NCBI GenBank assembly: GCA_015657535.1
Contig: JADHZB010001235.1
Location: 1,124 to 12,687, forward strand
Direction of reading: 5' to 3'
Source: Nephromyces sp. MM_2019
Taxonomy: Eukaryota > Apicomplexa > Aconoidasida > Nephromycida
Length of the DNA: 11,564 bases
This document shows, one piece after another, positions 1 through 8,223 of this stretch. The notes below the pieces were generated by a model that was given only the letters and a program-made list of their open reading frames with translations, was not told where the DNA came from and searched no databases. Each line of letters starts with the position of its first letter. The first letter of the stretch is position 1. The position numbers and the translations under genes are program-made.

Positions 1-194
1 GATAGAGAGATAGATAGATAGAGACATAGATATATGGATAGAGAGATAGATAGATAGAGAGATAGATAGAGACATAGATATATGGATAGAGAGATAGATA
101 GAGAGATAGAGAGATATATAGATATAGAGATAGATAGAGAGATAGATAGATATAGCAAAATATGGATAGATACATCTATTTCTATATCTATATC
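1..194. repeat. GATA/GAGA/GACA microsatellite array
   Basis: Nearly pure tandem GATA and GAGA tetranucleotides with interspersed GACATA and ATATATG. A longer unit is visible: a block starting GATAGAGAGATAGATAGATA and ending in ATAGATATATG occupies 1-36, recurs in expanded form at 37-84, and then decays. Near 160-194 the strand switches to the complementary TATC/TCTATA form, so the 3' end of the array can fold back on the GATA part. The array starts at base 1, so its left boundary is not in the window. Confidence 0.9.
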
Positions 195-204
195 AGAGCT
201 AGCT

Positions 205-695
205 TGATATTGATAGAGAGAGACACAGGAAAGACAGCGAGTTTGATATTTATAAAAAAAAAATAGGCAGCGAGTTACTACTGTTAGATATAAATACGTA
301 GAGTGGTTGGAATTTTTAGCTTAAAACAGATAAAAATTTAGATATTAGTGAAGATAATTAGGCTGAGCTAGCTAAAAGTAGGTTGAAGCAGGCAAAATAA
401 AATAGCCGTAGCTGCTACCATTACTAAAAGCGAGACTACAAGACAAAAGCAAAGAAGAGCAAATTGCATACGAAAACAAGTAAATTGATAGAAATAGATT
501 TGTATGGCTTTATATATTACTTTTTTGTCCGAATTTTTTTTTAATAATAATGACAAGGCTGCAAAAAAATGAAGGCAGCAGTATATAAAAAAGCTTTAAG
601 TACTGCTAGCACATCTTAAACAGTTGTATAGGAGAAGAGAACACTCAGCTTCATAGGTTAAATCAGCAAAAAGATCTATTTAGTCAAAATCATAG
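205..695. other. AT-rich gap before the CDPK exon
   Basis: No convincing gene. A short ATG-less open stretch lies on the plus strand at about 610-766, in a different frame from the CDPK exon. I looked for kinase C-lobe motifs (HRD, DFG, APE, a late HPW) in the plus frames here and saw none. The stretch is most simply intron of the CDPK gene, but no donor could be fixed. Confidence 0.45.
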
Positions 696-768
696 CATTT
701 ATCTATCCATTTTACGAGTAAATCAATTTTTTGGGACAAATTATTTCGAGAAAAATCCTCATTTTTAG

Positions 769-1593
769 AGATAAAAAAAGCATTTTGTATGTGCCTTTCA
801 GAGCTAACGGAGTTGTTTTTAAGTTTTGATGAAGACGGCGATGGAAGGATAAACATGTCTGAATTTGCAAAAAAAATGAAGGAGGCATTTGACATTTGCA
901 ATTCAGAAATTTTTAATTTATTTTATTGCATTAGAGCTACTGATGAATGCAGTAGAGATGAGACTGTAAAGGAATGGATTAACTACACTGGTAATACTGC
1001 AAAAAAATTGTTATTTTGCTGCAGCGAAAATATGCTACGGAGAGCATAATTTGATTTTTGCTCTGGATGAAGTGATGGATATGAAATGGCATTTCTTGAA
1101 ATTTTTTTTTTAAAAGAAATTTTGAACCTTTCCACACACTGCTGTATTAAGCTATCTAATTCACTTGTTTAAGGATGCTTTTAAAATGTTTTTACTGCTA
1201 ACTTATACGTTTTTAAAAATGCTTTTGTATGATTGTTTTAGATTTTATAGCAGCTTCTTTAAAAAGTCAACTCCATTTTGGTGAAGATGCTATCATGGAG
1301 GCTTTTTGCCGATTTGATATTGAGCGAAATGGTTATATAACGGTTGATGACTTGATGAGAGTGTTAGGAAACACTTTTCAGGGAGCAAAAATTTTTTCAT
1401 TACTAGCCTTAGTTGACCAGGATAATGGGAAAATTGGTAAGATTTCTTAGTGGGTAAAAATTTTCTATTTTAAAAGCAGTTATGTTTTGAATCAAAGCAC
1501 TTTAATATATTTTTAAAGAAAAAATTTGGTCTAAAAATAAGCGAGAGAAGTTTTTTTGATAGCTTTAGAAAAATGCTACACAGTATTCTGTGA
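769..1593 (+). CDS. Calcium-dependent protein kinase, C-terminal calmodulin-like domain (partial, spliced)
   Basis: Exon A ends at 990. Its frame is open from 696, with acceptor TTTTTAG at 768 or an AG at 770. It starts with a junction-like helix (EIKKAF...), then EF-hand 1, DEDGDGRINMSE (828-863), with all calcium ligands. Donor G|GTAATA at 991 and acceptor TTTTAG at 1241 join in phase 1. The join recreates the CDPK motif YT(D)FIAASL and completes a degenerate EF-hand 2 (957-990 plus 1242-1243) that lacks ligands at positions 3 and 5 and the position-6 Gly. Exon B carries EF-hand 3, DIERNGYITVDD (1316-1351), and the start of EF-hand 4, DQDNGKI (from 1415). Exon B ends at 1436 (G|GTAAGA) or 1449. 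A terminal exon, probably after TTTTTTTGATAG at 1562, gives FRKMLHSIL then TGA, a typical CDPK tail. The EF-hand 4 junction is ambiguous and leaves an irregular loop. The kinase domain is not in the window; without it, another four-EF-hand protein is possible. In CDPKs this domain releases autoinhibition of the kinase on calcium binding. Confidence 0.75.
991..1241 (+). other. CDPK intron within EF-hand 2
   Basis: A 251-bp GT...AG intron, donor G|GTAATA, acceptor TTGTTTTAG, phase 1. It is AT-rich with T-runs. Removing it restores the conserved FIAASL helix directly after the EF-hand 2 loop, which is the main support. Reading through instead gives a stop at 1047-1049. Confidence 0.7.
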
Positions 1594-1604
1594 AGCATTT
1601 TTCT
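1567..1604. repeat. Near-perfect hairpin over the CDPK stop codon
   Basis: Left arm 1568-1583 and right arm 1588-1603 pair over 16 positions with one mismatch, around a 4-nt loop (TATT). A17-like extension adds the pair 1567/1604. The last six sense codons and TGA 1591-1593 lie in the stem, and the right arm ends in a short T-run. Confidence 0.8.
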
Positions 1605-2184
1605 TGAATTTTAAGTGGTTTTTTTCGGAAAGAAATCGCTTTTTGCTCGTAATTTCATGGCCATATTCGTGCAATAATAAAGTCTTTAAAGTCCTCCAGC
1701 AGTTTGATTGAAGCTCTCATATTTGTTTTTAATAATTCAATCGTTTACACGCTTTTTTTGCTCAATCGATCAAGTATTTTTGGATTTTTGACTTTTGAGA
1801 GATTAGAAGGCTTCAAAAAATGGGGAATGACGGTTTGCTTTTAAACGCTTTCTAGCAAAAAAAATTCAGACATCAACTTGAAAGGCTCAAAAAATAATGG
1901 TCAATAAAGGCATAATTTTTGCAAGAAATTGGTGTATTTTTTTTTTTTTTCTGGTGATATGTTGCAGTTTCAAAATAATATACTGTGTGTGCTTTTTTTA
2001 AAGAAAAAAAAATCAATTTGTTTTTATCAAACTACCAGTAGTATATATATTAAAGAATAAAATTGTACTTATTGCTCGAAAATACTGCATCTGCCAATCT
2101 CTGCATCTTGAAAAAATGAATCCATAGCCTTTAGAAAGCTTTTCTTGATTTGAAATTCTTTCAGATTATACCCGTTTTCTAAAC
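1605..2184. other. AT-rich intergenic region after CDPK
   Basis: T-rich sequence with no supportable gene. It contains a run of 14 T at 1937-1950 and several A/T runs. It probably holds the CDPK 3' UTR and intergenic DNA. Confidence 0.4.
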
Positions 2185-2361
2185 ATGATTATTCAAGAAG
2201 AGGAAATTTCCATGCAAAAAGCTAGCAAGGAGCATCCTTTCAGTTCTCTTTCTAATTGTTACGAAGATACCGTAAACAGCAACAATTTTGAGCATGAAAG
2301 GCTTTATAAAAACAACTCTTCAGGCATTTCTTCCGACACTCTAATGAAAGTATTTTCGTAA
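2185..2361 (+). CDS. Hypothetical small ORF or first exon
   Basis: An ATG-initiated frame of 58 codons starting MIIQEEEISMQKASKEH, hydrophilic and rich in Ser, Asn and Glu, ending at TAA 2359-2361. A possible splice donor, AAA|GTATTT, sits just before the stop, so this may be the N-terminal exon of a longer gene rather than a complete small protein. No family is recognised and no downstream exon could be joined with confidence. It overlaps an antisense open frame. It could be spurious. Confidence 0.25.
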   Translation: MIIQEEEISMQKASKEHPFSSLSNCYEDTVNSNNFEHERLYKNNSSGISSDTLMKVFS

Positions 2362-2808
2362 AAAAAGGGGAAAAAAAGCGGTAATTCATGCTTTTTTCCA
2401 TTAAAATAATACGCTATAGAATGTGAGTATACCTTTGCTGCTTTCAAAGGCTTTAATTTTATGTGCAAGGCTCTTTGAATGCAGAATAAAGCAGTAAAAA
2501 ATGATTTCCTGCAACAGGCATCCATTAAAAGAGTAGTTTTTTTGCTTAATTAAAAAGAATCATTTGATAAATATCGCATCAAATTATTGAGCATTTTGAA
2601 GCGTTTCAGTTAGCCTCTAAGCTCATTTTTTGCATCTTAAAAAGAGGCATAATTTCATTGCTTTTAGCCCTAAATACATTCCCGACGGTCGAGAATTGGT
2701 TCGACACACTCTCTATGTGCATATTTCGCCGAGGTAGTTTTGTGTATATGCCAAGTAAACTCGAGTGCTCGATTTTGAAGATTAGTCTCTTATTGGCAGG
2801 AAATAATA
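2362..2808. other. Interrupted region with a possible plus-strand exon
   Basis: Mostly AT-rich. After an acceptor-like TTGCTTTTAG at 2658-2667, two overlapping plus frames stay open. One, from 2658, contains TFPTVENWFDTLSMCIF; the other contains PKYIPDGRELVRHTLYVHI and ends at a potential donor G|GTAGTT near 2735. The two cannot be separated by eye and neither is recognised. Confidence 0.25.
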
Positions 2809-3120
2809 TTATTGCTTCGCATAATAAAAGGCTGAATGTATGTTTGAAGACAATCTTATCAATAGCTGTTTACCCGCAGGCTCTAAGTAGCACTCAGCCT
2901 CTCCTTGAAATTTTGCATTAAAAAAATCTGAAGGCAGGCCTAGCATAAATAGTCCAGTTGTATAAGCAACTGTATTAAGCTCTTTGGAAGGCGTCAAGTT
3001 TGAGTCATGAAAAAAGCCTTTAATTTTTCCAACTATTAAGGCAGCAGATTCTCCTCCTAAAATCCTTGAAAAAACAGCAACAATTTTCATTGTATGATCT
3101 CGTCGTTTAAATCGCAGCAA
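2809..3120 (-). CDS. TRAPP/Bet3-family-like C-terminal segment
   Basis: The longest non-repetitive ORF outside the gene at the right: about 103 codons on the minus strand with an internal ATG at 3090-3088, ending at 2809. The C-terminal half has the order LNTVAYTTGLFMLGL, then about 12 residues, then GEAECYLEPAGKQLLIRL. TRAPP subunits of the Bet3 family, especially TRAPPC5/Trs31, end with a similar pattern (LNxxxFTAGI..., then VTAHxxxGxxLxIKF). An ILGG...AAL stretch upstream could correspond to their LFGxxAD motif, and the length from there to the stop is similar. TRAPP complexes tether vesicles in ER-Golgi traffic. I could not find the N-terminal exons at higher coordinates, so this is a partial gene, a remnant, or a misread. 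The resemblance is from memory of the family. Confidence 0.35.
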   Translation of the reverse strand: MLRFKRRDHTMKIVAVFSRILGGESAALIVGKIKGFFHDSNLTPSKELNTVAYTTGLFMLGLPSDFFNAKFQGEAECYLEPAGKQLLIRLSSNIHSAFYYAKQ

Positions 3121-4499
3121 AAAAAGCTTTATGAAGTAGTAAATGACTAAATACTGCTAGCGATGCGATTTTTACTCTCAATTGGCTTTTTTTCTAATAG
3201 TTTTGAGTAACACGAATATTCGCCTGCTGATTTTTCAAAGTACTGACGACGAAGCAAAGCCGTTCAAAAATCTTAAAAATTACGCAAAGAACTCTTTTAA
3301 GTTCTTTCTAATCCCTAACTAGAAAAAATTTCTGAAGATTTTTTTGTTTTTCGCTGAGCTTACTGACCATTCCTTTTCACTACTCTTATTTTAGGAAAAG
3401 TTATTTTTTAGTGAGAAATCCCGTTTGTAGTCAAACGACTTTGAGCAAAGAAGTTTTTTAAAAGGATGCGTTAGGCAGAAATATGGAGCTTATAATACAA
3501 GGAAATGGGTTATAATATCACAGCTAAACGAAGATACTGAAGCTGTATAAAAAGCGAGACAAGGAGGAACCTGGAAAAAAATTTGGGATTAGCAAGCTCT
3601 ACGTAATTTTTGTTTCCCATGGTTTACGTAAGACACCGATTCCCGTTTTGGTCTTTTTACTCCAGAAGATTTCTTTAAAAAAAGCTATTTTCGCGGAAAA
3701 ATTTTAGCTGGCTAGCACCACGTATTGTAGCTGTATACAAAATCAAGAGGATGCTCCTTTCATGTATATGTGTGCATGTGTTTGCAGAGGCAAAATAGAG
3801 ACAAATACACGCACAGTACCAAACACCAGCTTATACCCTCAAGGGAGCCATATTACCGCTGAAATTTATTTAATAGACTTTTTTCAGTAAAATTATATAC
3901 TTTTCATGCTGCTTAAAATTTTAATAAACGCCGTAAAAAAATTGAATTTTTTTAATGATAATATACTGAAAATGCGTAATCCTAAGAGGTAGACGCGCAT
4001 TGAGTGCTTTAGCTGCAAAAAGCTATCGAGTGAAATGACGAATTTTGTCATGAGCAAGCACTTAATTTTAAATGCATCATTTCAAAGCAGATTTAGTACA
4101 CAGAGAAATCTCCGTGTAATCCTGCCTATCCGAAAAAATATCAGTTTAACATCTGCTTCTTCAAAGTAGGTTTTTCCCAAAAAGTTTGTACTTTTACTAA
4201 AGGAAAAGCAACGACTTAATTTTGCGTACTTTGAGATTCTGCGAAAATAGCGACCATGGTATTTTTTGAATTTTTTGCATACATTCCGATGGTGTGGCAA
4301 CCTTCTCCTTGCGCGCATTTTTTTCTTTTATTTCAGGTGCAATGTATTTGTTTTGAAGTACGCCCCCTTTGCTAGCCACTCAATTTTGATACCGCTTGCT
4401 CTTTTATGTATAATATACATATATTCATGTTTACTTGGCAAGTCATCAATTGGGGATGATGAAGTATTTCTTCTGCTTTAAAATGAAAGGCATGATTGC
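3121..4499. other. Long stretch without a supportable gene
   Basis: Short open frames only. On the minus strand at about 3140-3250 a small open stretch follows an acceptor-like GCTTCGTCGTCAG but is not recognised. Two fold-back structures are present: arms 3771-3784 and 3802-3815, and an outer AGTGCTT/AAGCACT pair around 4003-4063 enclosing a smaller ATGAC/GTCAT hairpin. Overlapping ORFs at 4082-4481 on both strands are T/F-rich or R/K-rich and lack recognisable motifs. Confidence 0.35.
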
Positions 4500-4741
4500 A
4501 TGTACGTATATTTGGACAAATTGCTGATGAATATGCATCGGCATAATGATGTCTTTATTGAGGGGTTAACCAAGCATTTTTTCCTCATTGGTTGGTATCT
4601 TCCCGCGTGCTTATCTCGCTATCGTCTGGAGCTACTCGAATGTGTAACTACGCGAAGTTCAGGAGGTATATTTACGAGCTATTCGTTTGGAAAATGCACG
4701 AAAAGCTTGCTGAAGTGCCTCTCAGCTTCTGCGTGACATCA
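4500..4741 (+). other. Possible plus-strand exon ending at a GTGAGT donor
   Basis: This stretch is less AT-rich than its surroundings. It ends at a strong donor, ATCA|GTGAGTAAA (GT at 4742). The ATG frame from 4500 (78 codons) stops just before the donor. Another frame, open from 4560 to the donor, contains RRYIYELFVWKMHEKLAEV. An acceptor-like pyrimidine tract lies at about 4598-4629. No family is recognised, so frame and exon status remain open. Confidence 0.2.
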
Positions 4742-5283
4742 GTGAGTAAATGATTATTTCGAGACTGAGGTTTAGCGTCTTAAATCACCACTAACGACTT
4801 TATGACTTTCCGAGGGGGAATTTATGCTGTGAAAGCGCATTGTAAATGCGATCTAGTGTTGATACATGCGACATGTGTCTTCTAACATTGACAGCAACAT
4901 GCTTCAAGTGTAACACATGGAATATTTGTGGTTTGTACGCCGAGCAGTGCTCGTAATATTTCATATATAGTTTTTCACTGTATTCGCAATAAATACGTCA
5001 TGCGCCTCAATACAAAAAAGATGAAATTATATCTTGGATGTGGCGTACGTGTGCGAATATTTGTTCCATAAGGTACTTTGCCATTAACTTGCGGAAGCGG
5101 CCTCAACAACAATCTTTTTTTTGGAGGAGAAACCAGCTCTAAAAAATTAAAGCAGGGGGTAGCAGTTCGTGGCTTAATCGTCAGTTTTCTTCCTAGATTG
5201 GTTACTATCAGCTTATATAGTGAATGTGTACAGAATTCAAGCACAATTAACGTGTAACGCTCACCGCGAAAGTCTTTGCACTC
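4742..5283. other. Gap without a confident gene
   Basis: A minus-strand ORF at 4975-5244 and a plus-strand frame at about 5020-5255, broken by one TAA, occupy the same DNA. Neither shows a known motif. A small CGCATT/AATGCG hairpin lies near 4837-4851. Confidence 0.3.
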
Positions 5284-5545
5284 TCACATGCCTCGATATC
5301 CCTCATCGGTAGTTTCATCTAGCTCTTTTAATAGAAAAATTATAGTTGCACTGCCCTTGCCGGTTGATTGTGCAAATTCCCTTGTTATTCTCAGCTGCTG
5401 ACTGATTTTACGATTTTTAAGGCCCCAGCAGCAACGTTTTGGTCTGAGTATCACCGCCGCAAAATTCCAAATGATGACAACATAATAAATCTTTAGAAGT
5501 ATCAGCTACCTGGTCCATAGCAGTCATTCTAGCTGCTAGAGCCAT
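5284..5545 (-). pseudogene. ATP synthase gamma C-terminus-like segment, split between two frames
   Basis: The minus-strand frame from ATG 5545 to TAA 5417 begins MALAARMTAMDQVADTSKDL. This matches the near-C-terminal signature of F1 ATP synthase gamma chains (AARMxAMxxAxDNxxxL). The gamma chain continues with YNxxRQxxITxE; here a second frame, stop at 5284-5286, reads NRKISQQLRITREF about 30 codons further on. The frame change could be an intron: there is a GTGATA donor near 5454 and several CAG acceptors near 5402-5395, but I found no phase-consistent join that keeps both motifs. It could also be a frameshift in a degraded copy. Residues after ITRE do not fit the usual ExxxGAxA ending. No upstream gamma exons were recognised. 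Gamma is the central rotor shaft of the F1 motor in the mitochondrion. The call rests on about 30 residues. Confidence 0.3.
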
Positions 5546-7625
5546 ATATACATTTTAATACTGCTTTGGAGCTTTTTGTAAAGCTGGTGCTGCTGAGAAG
5601 TTTTTTGCAAAGTTTCTGCTGGAAACATGGAGGGTATGGAGATAGCTCGCATTCGCTTAGAAAAATATCACATAGCTCCGGTGATTTTTTCCTAAAAAGG
5701 GTATATTCGTATAAAAAGTGCTTCCGATTTTCTCTAATATTTGTGCTGCCAAGGAGCATAAATACTCAGTTCCTGTCGCAATACCACGAACAGGAAAACC
5801 AAACAGAAACTCTTATAGTAAAGCTTTATTGGAAACAAGCGTGAGTATACCCGTTTGCGCGTAAAATTGTGGAGACGCGCCGCTTATAAGGTCTTCCATT
5901 AAATCTGTAGATTAAGCAATGCTTAATTGGATTTTGACGCGGTAAGTAATACAATCCTTTGGCCTTTTTTCAAGTATTGAGTTCCATAATGTAGATGAAC
6001 TCACTTGTTATATTTTTTGTGGTTTTTTGATTCCTCCTTTTTTCAACATCAGCTCTGCGTAAAATTAACATCATTCATCCTATTATTTCTTAAATGGTCA
6101 AAGCTAAAACTTTTCTTAGTGCCATATGTAATTTTAGAATTGTGCTTCTCCTATTTCAAGAGAAAGCAGATAGTCCCAAACCACAATATTTGATACCTAC
6201 TTCCTGATACCAAAGAAGGATCTTTGCAGTGCAAAAGTGACATTAAATTAGAATGACATTTATAATTGAAAAAAGGCCGCACATGGTAATAACGCCAAAA
6301 TTATGAGCTGATGAGGAGTATTATCAATATCCGACAAGTTACCTCATAGCGAAAACTCACACCATAACAGCACACTTAAACGGCTCGAATTCTCTTTTTA
6401 TGCTGTGAATAACCTACAGAGGGATTGCTTCTCTGCTATTTTTGCAAATTTACGGCGGTGAGCTAATAGCATGCCGCCACAGCATTAAGTACTGGCTAGC
6501 TAATACGACGCAGATATTTTCCACTCAAAAAAGAGGCACTCAGTAAAGTAAAAATCTTTTCGGAAAGGCTAAGCGTTTGACATTTAAAGAACAAGTGGAA
6601 GCATCGCGTAGCTTTCAAGTATTATATTTTCAAGTCCAGAAAATTTATGGAGAAATTTCTCTCAATCGCCTGGTGTTATAACGGAGAATTCGTTTCTATT
6701 TACCTCTTTAGCATTTTCATGGAGTAACTTCTACGTATTTTACCATATACCGAAAAATAGTTATAAAACCAGAGATTTACTCTACAGGTTTGCGTGTTGA
6801 CGTCTTATCGAATGTATAAAAACGGCAAACTTATAGTCATTCAACGAGTAGCTAAAAGATGAAGATAATGCATACAAAATAGAGTAGTTGCCTCAATCCC
6901 CTTTATTTCTCTTGCGTCATGGGAATTCAGAGTGCTCTCATTTTTGCCACTTTTCTGCAGTAGAATAAAACAATAGACCATGCATGTTCCAGAGCCCTAT
7001 CGCTAAATTTAATTCTTTGTTCCGATTTTCATACTTTGGTGAAAAAAAAGTATAAATTAATTGAGACACCGAGATCTCTGCCTTAAAGTGTGGCAGCTCT
7101 TATCCGTGTGTACGTACACCCGTGTAGCAACTCCACCTATTCGCCCTTTCCTTTTAGTGTAGTAACTTCTCCTATATAATGTTTCAGTATCTATTTCATA
7201 CAGCTGAGAGTGTGTAGAGATAAGGAAGCCACAAGTCAGTAACTATGCAGGGGGGGTGAGCTTTCTATTTATATACATACTTGGTTATATAAAGCTAGGC
7301 AGAAAATTGGCTTGAGGATACTGCCTAAAGTTTAGGTACTACCAAGCCATGGTGAAGACACGCTAGGCAATGTTGAAACCTAAGTAATATCCTTTCGTAG
7401 CTGACCCCTGAGGATGAGCAAAAGCGCGCCACCAAGCGCGAATCTCTACGTATAGAGGTTGATAAAGCCGGAAAATACTCGAAATTTCCTGCATTTGGAG
7501 AAAAAAAGCGGATGGTTCTACCCTTTTGAAATATAAATGGGACAAGAGCGTATATACATTGAGATATATGCTGCTCTATCTAAGGTATTTGATTTTGTTA
7601 TAAGTTTCCCTTTGTTTTTAGACAC
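5546..7625. other. Two-kilobase stretch with no supportable gene
   Basis: Overlapping short ORFs on both strands at 5529-5844, a T-rich ORF at 6005-6193 and a minus-strand ORF at 7363-7545 are the only open frames of note. None carries a recognisable motif or a convincing exon chain. I saw no tRNA or rRNA signature and no tandem repeat. A run of seven G is at about 7250-7256. Confidence 0.35.
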
Positions 7626-8032
7626 TTAATTTCTGCTTTTGGTCATCATATAGTGTTTTCTGAGCTCTGGAGTTATCAGTTTGCTTCTTCCCAAGCAAAT
7701 TTCCGTTGAAATTAGACCTAGCTCGCTTCTAGCAAAAATCGTAGAATATTCCTGGCAAGCGAACGGCGTTGTATACGAGCTGGCCTCGATAATTTCTCCA
7801 CTGAGAGTACATGAGAAATACTCAACCATGAGCCCTACTCTCAAAGAAATGTAAAATCTAATCCACTGCTGCTTTTGTAGGCTAGAGTAACGTGGCTGTA
7901 GTCAGTGATCCTTCTCTGTAGCTCACGAAGATTTCCAGTGTCTATGAATTCTTTTAGTAGTAGAAAAATTCCATGAATAGTAAAGCTATAGAGACCCGTA
8001 ATACTTTGCTTCAATAATCTATTTGATTTCAC
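7626..8032 (-). CDS. Possible minus-strand exon pair, hypothetical
   Basis: Two adjoining minus-strand frames. The upstream one (ATG at 8032, stop at 7841) contains KEFIDTGNLRELQRRITDYS. The downstream one ends at 7626 with KLITPELRKHYMMTKSRN. The second frame is open back past 7844 to an acceptor-like TGACTACAG near 7900, so splicing or a frameshift could link them, but no GT donor of the right phase was settled. Composition is protein-like and less AT-rich than the flanks. No family is recognised. It sits head-to-head with the large plus-strand gene on its right. Confidence 0.25.
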
Positions 8033-8223
8033 CTCTTGTCTCCAGCATGTTTTTTTGCTGCTATTTGTTACCTTCTCTACAGAATTGGGAATATTACCTT
8101 CTTGTATCCCTTTTTCTGCATGCTTTTCCTTCTTGAAAGGATTCTAATTTGTTTCATATTTTGCAGTGTCTTTTAGTAATTTCTTTTTTCTATACATTCT
8201 ATTTTATTGCGCTCTTTTTTTAG
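8033..8223 (+). other. Pyrimidine-rich intron-like or upstream sequence
   Basis: Strongly T/C-rich on the plus strand with successive acceptor-like sites (TTCTCTACAG, ATTTTGCAG, CTCTTTTTTTAG at 8223). It looks like intron sequence 5' of the first exon I can place in the right-hand gene, so that gene may begin further upstream. Confidence 0.4.

Noticed and set aside
205..768. Kinase domain of the CDPK
   Set aside because: I looked for kinase C-lobe motifs in the plus frames and found none, so it is not claimed for this window.
680..901. 73-codon minus-strand ORF
   Set aside because: Antisense to the CDPK exon carrying the canonical EF-hand.
2304..2525. 73-codon minus-strand ORF
   Set aside because: No motif and no splice support; it overlaps a plausible plus-strand frame.
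2690..2710. GGTTCGA, a tRNA T-arm-like word
   Set aside because: No anticodon arm or acceptor stem can be formed around it. No tRNA or CRISPR array was seen anywhere.
4082..4481. Three overlapping ORFs on both strands
   Set aside because: Basic or hydrophobic composition only, no motif and no consistent splice sites.
5529..5844. Overlapping ORFs on both strands
   Set aside because: Neither shows a motif, and neither connects to the ATP-synthase-gamma-like segment next to it.
7363..7545. Minus-strand ORF containing RLYQPLYVEIRAWWRAF, faintly like a peptidyl-dipeptidase segment
   Set aside because: The resemblance covers only a few residues and lacks the zinc-binding HExxH; no neighbouring exons support it.
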